Shown: in pieces, positions 12,706 to 25,382 of the stretch
Position numbering within the stretch: the first letter of the stretch is position 1
Layout of the letters: each line of letters starts with the position of its first letter
DNA from: Karalla daura
Lineage: Eukaryota; Chordata; Actinopteri; Chaetodontiformes; Leiognathidae
Reading direction: 5' to 3'
Assembly (NCBI GenBank): GCA_029224185.1
Contig: CM055205.1
Span: 17,519,942 to 17,583,941 of the forward strand
DNA length: 64,000 nucleotides
Translations under genes and position numbers: made by a program
The notes under the pieces: model-generated
What the model saw: only the letters and a program-made list of their open reading frames with translations
Told to the model about the DNA's origin: nothing
Database searches by the model: none

Positions 12706-13105
12706 GGGGGTGGGGGGGGTAGAGGAAGGTGAGGAGAGAAATGCAGAGGCATGAATAATGGAGGGAGTGTGGTGTGTGTATTCCCAGCGCTCGCAGAATT
12801 ACTCTCACTTTGCAGCATTTAATCAATGACTCTCCCTCTATATTTTAAATCCCTCTCTCCTCCCCTCCCTCCCTCCCACCTCCTTCACCTCCTCCACAGC
12901 AGTTTTCATATCACAGCATGGTCATTTGTGTGGCAATATGCTGTAATACGGCTGCCCGACACGCACACTCACACACACACACACAATTCTGGTTTGTTCT
13001 GTTGTTGAGCGGGAAGAAGGGGACGTAATAACTTCTCAACCTGTAACTGTGAGAGATGAGTTTTTGCCCCTTTAAAATGATGAAATGTAACTCTTTCTTC
13101 TTGTT
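12131..13105. other. Noncoding around the GA tract
   Basis: No gene seen. 12240-12420 is mixed single-copy sequence with CpGs. TTTATTTATTTATTTAT lies near 12493, and a short CA run at 12966-12984. Confidence 0.55.
12637..12700. repeat. (GA)32 microsatellite
   Basis: A pure GA run of 64 bases, preceded by GGGTGGGTGGGTGG and followed by a G-rich stretch. The strand is all purine for about 130 bp, with H-DNA potential. Confidence 0.97.
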
Positions 13106-13570
13106 CTTTTTCCACTGCAACATAGTCCCCGTTTTCCTCCAAAGCTGGTTCGGGGCTTGTTCAGTACTTGATTAGGAACTGGTTTTTCTGTTTTGAGAGG
13201 GAAAGTGGTGGCTCTCTCTGTTTTGAAGAACTGGCTCCAGAGTAGCACCGCTTCTTTTTTGGGCCAGAAATAAGAATCGCTTTCATCAGAGGTGAGGGGT
13301 TATCGAGACAAACAACGCAACAAACCACGTTTGTTGTCTATTTACAATAGAGGAAATGGATGTGACAAAACAGCAGCTGAAGAAGTTAATTGAAGACTGG
13401 AGACCAAAAAAAGATCAAAAAAAGGGAGTCGGTCAAGGAGTAATCCACTTTTTTCTGTCCTCTGTCCTAAACGACACATCTGCAGTAGTGGAGCAGATTA
13501 GCAGGCAGATTAGTTCACAGCTGGTTTGAGCACCAGCACTGGGACTGCTTTGGTGGAGAAGGGGAGCGAG
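13106..13570. mobile_element. Possible Harbinger-like non-autonomous element
   Basis: The left part is rich in AAAGCTGGTTCGGGGCTTG and GGAACTGGTTTTT, followed by AGAACTGGCTCC and GGGCCAGAAATAAG. The right end, reverse complemented, reads CTCCACCAAAGCAGTCCCAG then TGCTGGTGCTC. This resembles the CTGGTTC-rich terminal regions of fish Harbinger-type MITEs that I recall. The middle holds a small open frame of 57 codons (13356-13529, MDVTKQQLKKL start). Exact ends and target duplication are not clear. Confidence 0.35.
13356..13529 (+). other. Small open frame of 57 codons in possible element
   Basis: ATG at 13356 and TGA at 13527 enclose a low-repeat frame starting MDVTKQQLKKLIEDWRP, lysine-rich in the first half and polar in the second. 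I recognise no domain. It may be a remnant of a transposon accessory protein or chance. There is no evidence for expression. Confidence 0.2.
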
Positions 13571-16500
13571 ACAGGATCATTTATGACATGGCTTTAATGT
13601 TTTTAACATGATCAATTCTTTGTTGTTTATTAGCAAAGAGAATTAGGACTCCCCCAATAAGTACAGCTGTCGATACTGAAACAAATGGCATTGCACCGAT
13701 AAGTCTTAGAATGACATTTTACTGATAAGAAAGAAACAGATGAAAAAAAAGGAGATAGATCAAGTAGATCAATGTCATGCACAAGCAGAGCCTTTCTTTA
13801 CCTCAAGCTTGTATATAAACTATTCAATTTTTTATTGATCATCAGTATTGGTAGATGCTGTGAGAAGCAGGAAGTTGATGGTTATTGCATCTGCTGCTGT
13901 GCACCTCTATAGAGAACCCATCTAGACATCAAAATGAGAGAAATGTTTTGTGATGTTTTGAGGAGGAAGGCTTTTTCCTGGCCCCTGACCGAGTGCGAGG
14001 GGTTTGGAACAGCAATTTTGTTTCTTCCCAAGCGGTCAGACAACATGTCCAACATGTTCTTTTCAATCCTGCCCCGGGGCTCTCCACCATGACAACAGCA
14101 GCAGCACAAACTCCGCACGCGAAGACCACCAGCCGGACAGCAGCATGACTACCGCGGCTACGAAAACATTTCATACCGACTTCCACATCCACACACTCAG
14201 CCAGGTTTCATCCACCTGTCTGAAAAACACCAAATACCTGCATTCTCCGCCTGTTGTTTCCGATGATGCAACACCGTTCCATATCCCTGCACAGAACAAT
14301 GCTGACAGTTCCTCTTGAATACATTTGAATAAGAGGAATTTCACTTTTTACTTTTAAATAGAAACCAAACCCGTCACATCCCAGCCCTGCAAGGCGACGA
14401 CAACAACAACATGCTTGGACAGATGCCAAGACCGCGACGTGGTGAAAACACCACAAAACAAAAATCACGCATTCATATATGCTGGGCGCTGACTGGGACG
14501 AGGCCGAGGCGAGTTCACAGAAGAGTCAGCAGCTGCGGCAGCTGCTAAGTCTCCTTGGCAAGACGGAGTTCTCTCCTGCGTTGCCGGAGTCTGAATTAAC
14601 AAGGCCTCCCATAATTAAGCAAGTTTATTGGGCCCTGGGGAGCCCCTTCTCCTCATGCGATTACCATTCAGCCTTGTTTATATCGCTTTCTTCTCCCTCC
14701 ATTCCCTTCAAACGGGAGGATGAGACGATCTTCGTCTCGATTAAACATGAATAAGTGCTGTTTCCGTGCGGACGCGAGTGCAAAGAGCGCGTGGGCCCGC
14801 GTGCACACACGTACGCAGATGCTACTCAAGATGCTCTCAATCGCCCGTCAGCGCGACTGTACACAAATTTGTTTGTTCAAACTCCCAAAACCAAACACAC
14901 AGAGATGATGAAAAAAAACACAATCACGTGACCGCTGTCAAATTATCTGTCCACACAGCGCTTTGTAGACACACGCGCCACGCTGATTACATATTACACA
15001 CACACATATGGAGCGTGTGGAGGCATGGATGAGAAGAAAACACCGGCTAATGATGCGCATCAGATTGTCACAAAGGTTTGGACTGGAGAATGAGCCGCAC
15101 ATCTGCCATCCCACACGTCTCTGTTCCTGCCCCCCTCCACATCCCCTCTTTCAATTATATATTTATCTTTGTAGCGGCTGAGTGATGCGTTGAGCCTCGC
15201 TCTGCCACTGATCCGACAGAAATAGAACATCCTCCTTATCCCACCATCAACCCCGCCCTCTCTCCCTCTCTCTCTCTCTCCACACACACCACCCCATCCT
15301 CCATCCTCCCCTGAGGCTTATGCAAATAGTTTTTTTTTCTTTGCTGTGATTCCACCTCTCTTTCTTGGCCAGGTATCTTCGCCTTGATTCTGTTGGCGAC
15401 AAGATGACAGGCCGAAAATGGGTAAACAACTGAATAGAGAGAGAGAGAGAGGGGAAAAAAAGAACAATTTAATGTATGCACGAGGGATGGAGAGACAGAA
15501 AGATAGAAAACGGGGTTGAAGAGTGTTGGAGAGGAGAGTGGAGCTCACAGAGGAGGATGCACATCAAGGGAGGTGTCGCTCTTTAATCAAATCTTAGCTG
15601 GAGGTTGATTTGATGTTTGCAATATTACTTTTACTGATTTTTTTCTGATGTGAGTGGACCCTCTTGGGGTACAGATGCTTCTCTGCAAGGATCCAAATAT
15701 GGAAATCAAATGAAATTCAAAATGAAAACAGATTGGCTTTTTTTTTTTTTTTTACTTTAGCGGTCTCACAGAATCATTAAGAGCACAGTAAACTCTCAAA
15801 TATCGCCCGTTTATCTCCGAGAACCGATCGTGACCTCATTATTTTTGCCCAGACAGTCGATGTTTAAGGCAGACAGGACGCTGTGAAGTGCTGTGGTGAG
15901 GGTATTGAGTTTCGCAGCAGAAGGACCCACTGGACAGCTGATTTTGATGAAAACTGAAAGGGGTGGATAGGGTGGAGGTGGGTCGCATCGGACGCGCAGT
16001 AAATGACAGCTGACAGCAGCAGAGAGGGGAACAGATCTCAAAGTCTGACAGCGATGAGACGACGGGCTTGTGGAGGCGGTTGCAGAATCTGATACGTGGC
16101 AGGCGGTCGATTGATTGTCACGGAATCAAACCACCTTTGATGTAATTGTTGCGATAACATTTACAGGAAATTAGAACAACACACACGTGTTACCTAACTG
16201 ACAACATTGTCCTGCTTAAAAAGTACCAAACAGGCAAAATATAAGCGGCCATTAAAAACACAGGTGAACAGAGATGGTCAGTTGTGTTTTTTATTGCAGG
16301 TGCTCTCAAAATAGATGTGTACAATTGCAACTGATAAGTGTTTTGACTGAAAGGTGTTTTGAGCACAAGTCATAATTCTTACAGTGTTTTCTTGTGACTG
16401 CATAAATTTTGGATATCTAGTCACACAAAGACAAGAAAACGTGACGTTTCAATGATTTTATTAGGTATTTGATTCTGTTGAGAAAGTCATGTCTGGTAGC

Positions 16501-16695
16501 GTGTACATTTTTGTGATAAACTTCAACGTCAATACAACGTGTTTTTTGAGAGGTTTTCCTTGCACATTTCTTGGGGTCATGGAGACACACCCCTTATGAG
16601 TCAGGTTTGGCTGGAAATATCTCAACACGGAAGAAGCTGCCACAGTGACAGAGGTGCAAATGACAAGATCCCCAACTTTCCTGCACACTTCTGAT

Positions 16696-16738
<43 letters not shown>

Positions 16739-18068
16739 CTCTGGCTTTTGTCAATTTGTCATTTTCCAACACTTTTGAACTTGTTCTCACTCCCCTGCTT
16801 CACTTCCGCCACCAGCGACACAGACTTTCTTTCTGCCACATGTGTCACTTTGCGGTTTAACAGGTCTATTTATATTTGGAACAAATTAGGCGCTGCCAAA
16901 TCCGACGTTGCAACATAGGCGATGAATTTGTTAATGAACTAAAGTGTGTACAAAACACTATACAGGGGATGTGTTAATTGGCCCTGGAAGCACCTGAAAG
17001 TCAACCAAATGTCAGGTGTCATGCACACACACACACACACACTCACTCCTCACCTGTCACACACTTCAATGTCGTCTCAATTTTTTTTTTTACTTTTTAT
17101 TTAACACACAGGCTCTCACACTCCTTACAACGCAGCCCTCCCGATTTGCCGGGAAAATGCGATTACAGAGAAGAGTGAGTGAGGGAGAGAGATCAGACTT
17201 ACAGAGAAGCACAAAAAAGGAGGGAGGAGTGAAGACAGAGAGAGAGGGGAGAGAGAAGAAGGGGTGCTCCACAGGCTACATGGCATCCTCATCCTGGGGA
17301 TTAGTGCAAATCTGACAGGTCGCCATGAAAACAGAGCCGGGACTGCAGCAGGCGACAGGATGAAACAGGGGAACGAGTGCGAGGGCCTCGGGTACAGTAC
17401 ACTGCCGGGCACACACTTACATTTACACACACACACAAACACACACACGGATGATGCCATACCGGTAGCTCAGTTCAAACCTGCCCCATAAGGGATGCTG
17501 TATAGCATCTGAGCAGGAGTGTGTGTTTAGCCTGTGTCCATGTGTGTTTGTAAACTGAGGCCAAGTGCAGACCTGACAGGAGTGGACTTCACAAGGAGCC
17601 GAAAGGACAAAACACACACACACTCACACACACACACCATCCATATGATGTCATCATCACGTGCCATCAACCTGCGGTTGAGACGTGACGGTATGGAGAT
17701 AAAAAAAACCTTCCCGCCGGCGCCTGTTGCATCATCCCTTCCCAAGGTCAGACGTTATGGAAGCATGTTGTGGAGCGATGGAACTATTTCATAACATCAA
17801 AACATCCAGCAGCAACAAAACATCCACGCAGTGGCAGCTTTTAGTGCTGCCTGCAGGTGTTTTTTTTTTCCCCCCGCTGCATCTCGCTGCTTCTGCGGTC
17901 CATTTTGTGCAACATCCAGCTGCGACTGGGAAACTTCTCCAACCTCCAATAATAAAGATGTTGGTGTAACTGAAGGAGACTGTTTTTTTTTTATTATTGT
18001 GCTCACACACAAGTCCTGAAAAATGTGAAATATCATAAAGAATACGGCTATATGCACAAAATCTATTT
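13571..18068. other. Noncoding, single-copy with microsatellites
   Basis: No gene seen. 14460-14840 is GC-richer single-copy sequence (AGGCCTCCCATAATTAAGCA near 14600) and may be regulatory. A CT-rich tract lies at 15258-15280 and a T16 run at 15738-15753. 15780-16130 is mixed. 17023-17042 is a CA run. 17390-17640 has several short CA runs. The rest shows nothing recognisable. Confidence 0.5.
16700..16737. repeat. (AT)19 microsatellite
   Basis: A pure AT run, able to extrude a cruciform. Confidence 0.97.
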
Positions 18069-18177
18069 GGAGCACATGCAAACTCCACACAAAATGGCCT
18101 TTAGTCTGTCTGGGATTCAAACCTGAAACCTTCTTGTTGTGAAGCAAAAGTGGTAACCACTTAAACACCATGTTGCC
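18069..18177 (-). mobile_element. tRNA-derived SINE head, minus strand
   Basis: The minus strand reads GGCAACATGGTGTTTAAGTG, GTTACCACTTTTGCTTCACA, ACAAGAAGGTTTCAGGTTTG (B box) and TGTGTGGAGTTTGCATGTGC. This is the tRNA-related head and first part of the body of the common teleost SINE. The rest of the body is missing. Confidence 0.7.
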
Positions 18178-18861
18178 TCAATACAAAAATCTTTTCAGCT
18201 TTGATGACTACTTTAGCATCTACGGTCATAACCAACTGACTCCAAATAGGTTCAACACAGGCATGACTAATGAAAACAGTCTAGAGGAGAAATCAAACTT
18301 GATGAGATTTGAAATGTGTGTGAATGTGTGTGTGTGTGACTTTCACATATATATAATTACTGAAAGAATAATAGTTACTTTATTTTTAAAGCAGTTTTTT
18401 AAAGCTGCATTTTTAAAGCAAACCCAAAGTGAACAAAGTGATAATGCAAAGATAAGTATAGAACATATACCATAGAAACTAGTGCTAAATTAACCAGAGT
18501 AAAGTAACTAAAGTCTCGTACTGACAACTAAATCAAAGTCTCATACTGTGTTAAAAAGATGAGGAGAAAAGTTCAGGTTTTAAAAATGTTGCTACTTTAC
18601 ACTAAGTCACTCCTTTCTCCTCTGACCTATAGGTTCCAGATTTAAAATATACAACACAAACAAGACTGTATTTGAAACTTTCTTTTCCAGTCTAATTGAT
18701 TAAAAAAGGGACTAACAATACCAGATGTGAAGGAACCGGGCAGCATCTGTTGAAAAGCAAGAGGGAGCGTAATATGTGATCCAAAGACAATGGATGAAAC
18801 TAATCTGACGAGACAACCTGATAATGTGTGCGTGTTTGACACGTGTCTGCCTGTCTTTCAG

Positions 18862-18996
18862 TCACAGTCAGTTTTCCCTCCACTGCTTGGGGGAGTAACA
18901 AGGGAGACATGAGATTACGAAACAAGTTTCTGGCAGTTAGAAACGAGCTAATTGTTATTGCAGTGGAAGGGGAGAGTTTAGAGAGTGTTGGTGCAG
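18862..18996 (+). other. Candidate internal exon (unproven)
   Basis: A pyrimidine-rich acceptor (GTCTGCCTGTCTTTCAG) ends at 18861 and a strong donor (GTGCAG then GTAAAG) begins at 18997. The 135-nt interval is open in only one frame, in which it encodes 45 residues including GDMRLRNKFLAVRNELIVIA. No known domain is recognised, and splice-like pairs occur by chance in 64 kb. Confidence 0.15.
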
Positions 18997-21900
18997 GTAA
19001 AGGTTTCCTCTCATCTTCCTTGACAACTCCTCCTCCTGCTACTTTTTTTCCCCGTCGTGACTTTTCGCTGAACTCTCTCCGCCCTCCCTTCTACGAGAGC
19101 AGAGGCGGATTCTGTTTATCGGGGAGAGAAACTCAGACCCATCTGTGTCATCTTTCGCATTCGTTCACCATCCTCTGAACCTGCTTGGTCAGGCTCACTT
19201 TGCCTCACTGGGTGGGTTTCTTATCTATGATCTCCGCCTCTTTTGGCCGCCACTTTCAATTCATTTCACCTTAACTCCATTTATTTCCCCTTTTTCTTCT
19301 TCTTCTTCTCCTCCTCCTCCTTCTTCACCAGCTGCTCATTTCCACTCATTTCCCTCTCACTTCCCCTGCTCATCGTTCACCTACTCGCTCTGAAAATGTG
19401 CCTGGAAATGAGATGATGTAAGAAAACCCTCTGCTTTTGCAAGAGCAGCCTTGAACCCAAACAGCCAATTCTATATTTTATTACTAAGTCTAGACATCTT
19501 TTACTTGTAGATTCCACAGCTGAGGAAGTCAAAGCACAAAACAGGGGCAGTGGTGCCGTCTTAACTTCCACAGATATCTATCTCCAAAGCCCCCTCCCGA
19601 ACCCGAGGCTTCTTTCTACTCAGCTGATATGTGAGAGGAGTTGATCACCCTGCAGATTCGCCTCCAGGTTAACGTCTCTATTGCTCCAGTTTTGCTACCT
19701 GTGGAGAAAACCAGGGGGAGGAAAACAACAAAAAAAAATTCTTTAAATTCACCTCGTTGTGCAGGTTTTCATTGATCTGCGCAGGCAGATCCGCTGCCTT
19801 GATGTTCAGAAGTTTCTCCCTGCGATGCTTTAATGTTTAGAAGTCCTGACAGCCCTGCTGCTGATTACCAGAACCTGGAGCTCTCTACCTCTCTGCTGCT
19901 GCTGTTGGACAATCTTTTATAGTTGCTCTCTCAACGTCTGAGAGATCAACGCCGGAGCAGGTTATTGAGAGGATTCTGCGAGTACTGTCTCGATTGTCTT
20001 GTAAGTTCATATTGTTTTAAAGTACGTGTTTCTCACGTCTGATAAATTGCAGCTTCTACATGACAGTAGATTAGATGGGTTCTGCAATCTGAGTTATTCC
20101 CCAGCCTTCACAAATTTGTTGACTAGAAAAGTTCGAGTTTAAATTGTCTTGTCTTCCAAATAGTCCAGATAGAGCATCAGTAGGTATGTTTCCATAGCTC
20201 ATAGAAAAGTGGGAAGCCTAAATATCCTACTAACAAAAACGGAAATGGATTATACAATATAATATGCAAAAGCTAACTGTTTTCTGTCATCTTCTTCAAA
20301 GGGGAGTCTAAAGGCAGGAAATATTACAAAGATCATGGGATGTTACAGAAATGCTCAAAAATACCCCTCAATGGAAACTCCCACAAGTAACAATTGTGTT
20401 TTATTGAAATATCAGAGATATCGCCTTCATTTTGTGGAATAGAAAGACAGCTTGTGAGGATGGATGAATGGAAAGAAGCCAGCAGGGCTGTAGAGGAGGA
20501 TGCTGTAGGATGTGCCGAGCTGAAACTCTTGGAGGGCCTGGAGGTGACATCCATGTGGGCCAGGATTCATGAATAAATATGCTCATGCACACCTACGCAT
20601 GCACACATCCACACACACACACACACACGCACACATCTACACACACGAAAACATACCAAGGCTGCACTTCTCTCATACAGATTCTTGATAAGATCATATA
20701 AGTGACGGATCATCCAGCTGAGTTTTGAGCTATCGTGGTAACTCTCCTGCTAATTTTCTCTTTTCTCTCAAATAAAATTACAGACAATAGTAAAATACAA
20801 AATGAGAGCCGTTTCTCAATAGGTGTCGTATGTTAAACTGCACTCTGAGACTCTGAGGGGACTCTGAGATCTGTCAGTGTCACTGTAGCCCAAAGTGTTG
20901 GACGGGATGAGCTGCATAGATAAATAAATAAATAGATAAGTTAGTGCAGGCAGAGATGACGAAACTGTGTTTTATTCCCGGCGCTCTTGGCTCCTGTCGC
21001 AGACGTTGAGATGGTTTCAGTGGAAAATTAGGCGTCTCTAATGCCGGCTAAGCTCTTAAGCTGCTCATTTCTGACACTTTTGTTACCTTGGTTTTCTCTC
21101 TCTCTCCTTCTATCTCACTCCCCCTTCCTCTTTGTTTCACTGTCTCTCACTGCTCCCCATCCTACCCTGTTTCTCTTTTTTGCCCTTACATCTCTAGCAC
21201 TCCACCTCCTCCTCATGCCTTCCTCTTCATCCCCCTCCTCTCCTCCTCTGCGGTCGCTGCCCGCCGAGAGCTGCATTGTTGCGCTCGGTGCCTGTGAGTT
21301 CGAGGAGAGGAGCACGGTCAGGCAGAGAGCAGCCATCCACGTCCGCTGGCAAATAAAGCCGCTTTCACTAAAGTCCCAAGACCTTCTTCTTGCTTTTCAG
21401 ACGTGCAACATCTTTCTGTAGAGGATCTTCACTGAACTGCTTCTATTCCCGACCGAAGGCGTCTGATTTAACTGGGTCATGTTTGGGCACGGCTGAATTA
21501 TGGCCTCGTGAGATTGTGTTTATCAAAGACGAGACAACAGCTCTGCAGCCACTTGAACATGGAGAGTGTTCTCGACAATGTCAGCCTGGAGGATGCGCGG
21601 TCCTGAAAGACGACTTATGCAATTCGTCTGTGTTTGATAACAGTAATCGTGAAACACGCAGGTTGCAGTGCATTAAGTTCTCTGATATTTGTGCACGCTT
21701 CATGCCGAACAAATAGAAACGATGAGAGGCTGGACGATCGATTCTGTTAATTTGGAGCAATTATGCTCTCAGTTCCAGCTGCAGCACATCTGGACTGTGA
21801 GGGGGTGTGATGGCAGCATTAAACTGCACAGCTCTGATACTTTTAAGAGGGCCTAGAGTGATTGAATGGAGCTGAATCACTTCTCTTAACATAGAATCTA

Positions 21901-23650
21901 AGACTGGCTTCATCAGAAATGCCTCAGATGCTACTTTACAATATATTTCTAAAGCTTTGCACTGATTGGCTGTTGAACGATCACGTGACTTTACGTTCCA
22001 TGCTATACAATGCAGCTTTGCAACTACTGGCTATGGAGCACATACACATCTTGTGTGTTGAAGGAATCAGATATTTGAGATATATGAGAGAAAATCACAT
22101 GTGCAACTGAAGAGAAGTAGGAACATGCTAATTAGTTTGAAGACCTCTGTTAATGACTGCAATTCATTAAGGTAAAAGTCATTATGTGAAAGTTTGTTTT
22201 TTTTCACTCTAGCGCCTCTTCAAGCACTGATCACCACTCACACTTCAAAGCTTGTTAGTGTGCAAAATAATTTTAAAAAAAGCGGCTCGACCTTCAGCCC
22301 TGTTTTCTGCTGAACTTTAAAAGTTTGTTCTAGCATTTCAGCTGAGCACGGAGGTCAAGCATCTTTGAATATCTACATACAGTAGTCAAATTAAGGAGCG
22401 AGTTTGTGGAGAGGAAATGCCAGCAGGCTGGCTGAGGTGCAGCACTTCTGAAGGGCAGGTGGCAAAGCGGTTGGGGTTTTGGCTCCAAGAGCACATCGTG
22501 AGAGTTGCACTTTGCTCTGTGATCAATAAGTCATAGCTGAAAAATACCAAGGGACAGCGCTTTGAAAAAAAAAAAGAAAAATTAAAGAGCCTCTCATAAA
22601 TGGGCTTCGCTCCTACGCATTTCAGCTCAGTCATCATCACTCCATGCAAAATTTATTACTCTTTAGTTTTGAGTTTTTTTTCTCGTTTTTTTTAGGAGTT
22701 TTCTCTTAGGTTATGACTTATTGATCACAAAACCAAGAACATGTCTAACCTTCTTTTTCAATTTTGTTTTTTGTTTGTCTCATGAAAAATAAGTTTGTTT
22801 GGATGTTTGCCCTCAGCTTTGTCTCTGAGCCAAGTACAGCTTCATACAGACTTCGCTGATCAGCTCAGCTCGGAAAATTCATTCATTAAAAGTATTTAAT
22901 TACTTCTCTTATTCAAAACAATAAGACAAGAAGACACAATGTTGACAAAGTACACAAATGTAATGCAAATGACTGAAAATTAATACAAACAACATTTACA
23001 TTTTTTAGAAGCATTGCAATCACTGCAGCCAAACGACTCTAACCCTTTACTTAACAACTTGGCACAAATTGTTTTATCATAAATAACAAAAAAAAACAAT
23101 GCTCCAAGTTACTTAGTCTGTGAATTGACAATGTGAGTCATAATAAAAATATGAATTACTGTGAGGTATTTATACAACTTAGTGCTCCAGCTATGAGGGC
23201 TTTGCCCTGGTAATTGGTACAGAAATCAGGCGAGGATGTTAGCCGTTAGCATTAGCAGAAAATGTGAGGTTAGTACACAGAATATGAAAAATATACAAGA
23301 GTAGGTGTTATCTGGAAGATTAATTCAAAAAACAAGCAATTATACTGTATGCCATACTTGTATACCATTGCTATGCCATGAGTTACATCACGCTAAAGTG
23401 GCATTGCAGAGGAAACTAATAGGACACTGAGTCTGATTGAGCTGGATGTTTTAATGCTCTCAGCGGATATGTTGCTACTAACTGTCAAAAAATGTATATA
23501 AGAAGATAAGAAGATTAAGAAGAAGAAGAAGAAGAAGCAGGAGAAATAACAAGACTGACTCACTAATAAGGGGAATCTGGCGAGGGACAAATAAATATAT
23601 AGAATCTAACCTCTAATCTAACCAGCTTCACACAGTCTCCTGCAACACAC

Positions 23651-23656
<6 letters not shown>

Positions 23657-23688
<32 letters not shown>
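23657..23688. repeat. (GT)16 microsatellite
   Basis: A pure GT run. An AGAAGA tract lies 120 bp upstream (23516-23540), and a purine-rich GGATGAGGA tract lies downstream (23823-23882). Confidence 0.95.
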
Positions 23689-23689
<1 letters not shown>

Positions 23690-24320
23690 GGGAGAGTGTG
23701 TGAAGGAAAACGCTGAGAACAAGATGCTCCTGCATCAGCAAACAGACCTGAGATACTTCAGGATGAGAAACCGCGTTTCATGTCACAGCATTTCATTTCC
23801 TTTAAGAAGGCAACAAAACATCAGAGGAGAGAGGAGGATGAGGAGGATGAGGGGGTGGAGGAGGATGAGGAGGAGGAGGGGCAGGGTTTTGAATGATAAT
23901 GAGTGGACGTGTTAAGGAGAAGAAGGCGTTTTATCACAAGTCCTCCTGAGGGTCCCGCTCGCTCATCAGTGGCGGTGCTACGGTACCTTACAGCTGCACT
24001 GGAATTTTAGTGAGCTCCGGGGGGAATGCTTTCCAGACACACACACACACACATATATATATAAATACACACAGACAGGAAAAGTGATAACATACAGCAC
24101 CCAGCGCGGTGCAGAATCCCATTCAAAGGCCCCATATGATTCTCCTTCACACAGAAGCAGGAGCTGGAGAGCCTCAAAGCTCTGCCCCCAAGGGGCCGGA
24201 GAGACGGATGGACGGAGGGACAGAGGGAGGGAGATGAAGGCGGGATAAAGACGAAACAGCGGCAGGACAGGAGCATCAAACTGTGGCGGCTGGTGATGCG
24301 AGGTGCATAGGAATTTAGGC

Positions 24321-24322
<2 letters not shown>

Positions 24323-24366
<44 letters not shown>
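24323..24366. repeat. (GA)22 microsatellite
   Basis: A pure GA run. A CA-TA compound tract lies 260 bp upstream (24037-24064). Confidence 0.96.
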
Positions 24367-24371
<5 letters not shown>

Positions 24372-25181
24372 GAGGTCAAGAAGACAAAGAGGAGCTGGAA
24401 ATAGGGGAGAAAAAAAAAGGGAGAAAGTGACATGAGCTGCTTCGCTAAGTGGCTATCGAGGGATCTGCATGCAAAGCTTTGAAACGAGGAGGAAAACGTG
24501 ACAAATTCGTGACTGAGAAAATGTTTCTTTGGAATTAATTAGAAATCCTAAAACTGACGATAACTGGTGTGAAGGACAAAAGTGTGAGATATCTCCACCA
24601 CGTCCGTTGTGTCGAGTAGTTTAGCTGCATATTCATAGACTGTAGAAAATAAAATCTGACACAAACTGTAACTTTTTATGACATTAAATTGTCTTGATGA
24701 GAACATTTCGGTTTGTTCACAACATGTACATTTTTGGAGTGACACTTTCCAACTTTCCTTTTTTTTTCAAATTTCTTTTTTTTGTGTGTGTTTTGCGTAT
24801 CAGCACACTTCCTCCTTGCATGTCAATGCTTAACTTGAACAACAAAAACAAACTGCTATATAAGTATACAACTATAAATACAACTACAACACCACATGGA
24901 ATTTCATGGGCGACAGTGTGTTGTGTTTTTTGGGTGCAGTGAAATAGCGTAAAAAAAGTGCTTTGTTTTTTCATTACTCTTCGCCCAAATATGAACACCC
25001 GAAAGTGATGTAACGTGCAGTATAAATCGTGTTTCAAGTATGTGCATGAGAGTTATGAAAAGTTTCCCGAAACTGAACACTGTTCGATGGATCAAAGAAA
25101 GGAAGACAAAGTATGAGAGGTCGAGAGTGCACCATGCATGTGGAAAGTGGCAAACACCAAATGTTACCTACACTTACGATG

Positions 25182-25382
25182 TCTCTGTGTCTCTCACTGT
25201 CTTTTTATAAAGCTGTCAAAATACAAAGAAAAGACTTCAAGTGGTTCCTTTGATGCAACAAGTTTGTCGGCCAGAGCTTTCTAAGGTCTCTCTCCTACAA
25301 ACTTGTTGCATTAAATGCACTGCTTGAAGTCTTTTCTTAGTGTTTTGACAGCTTTATAAAAAGACAGTGAGAGACACAAAGA
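25182..25382. mobile_element. Fold-back element: 86-bp inverted arms, 29-bp loop
   Basis: The left arm (25182-25267) and the reverse complement of the right arm (25297-25382) match with about 8 mismatches over 86 bases by eye, including uninterrupted identity over CTTTTTATAAAGCTGTCAAA. The loop is 29 nt. It is most likely a short fold-back MITE. A transcript would form a hairpin too long for a classic miRNA precursor but suitable as a Dicer substrate. No obvious target-site duplication was found. It lacks coding capacity. Confidence 0.8.

Larger units (their letters stand above)
18178..25181. other. Noncoding, single-copy with microsatellites
   Basis: No established gene. It includes the exon-like interval at 18862, a polypyrimidine stretch (19280-19330), a CA cluster (20600-20650), a CT-rich tract (21097-21240), CpG-containing mixed DNA at 21240-21720, and AT-rich plain DNA at 22680-23400. 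23990-24300 is mixed, with GGATGGACGGAGGGA units. Nothing else is recognised. Confidence 0.5.

Noticed and set aside
23978..24433. 151-codon minus-strand open frame with signal-like start
   Set aside because: Hydrophobic start is encoded by poly-T and the CT microsatellite; the end is a TG repeat. Chance.
25182..25382. miRNA precursor
   Set aside because: Arms of 86 bp are longer than usual precursors, pairing is near-perfect along the full length, and the sequence matches no miRNA I know. A fold-back MITE fits better.
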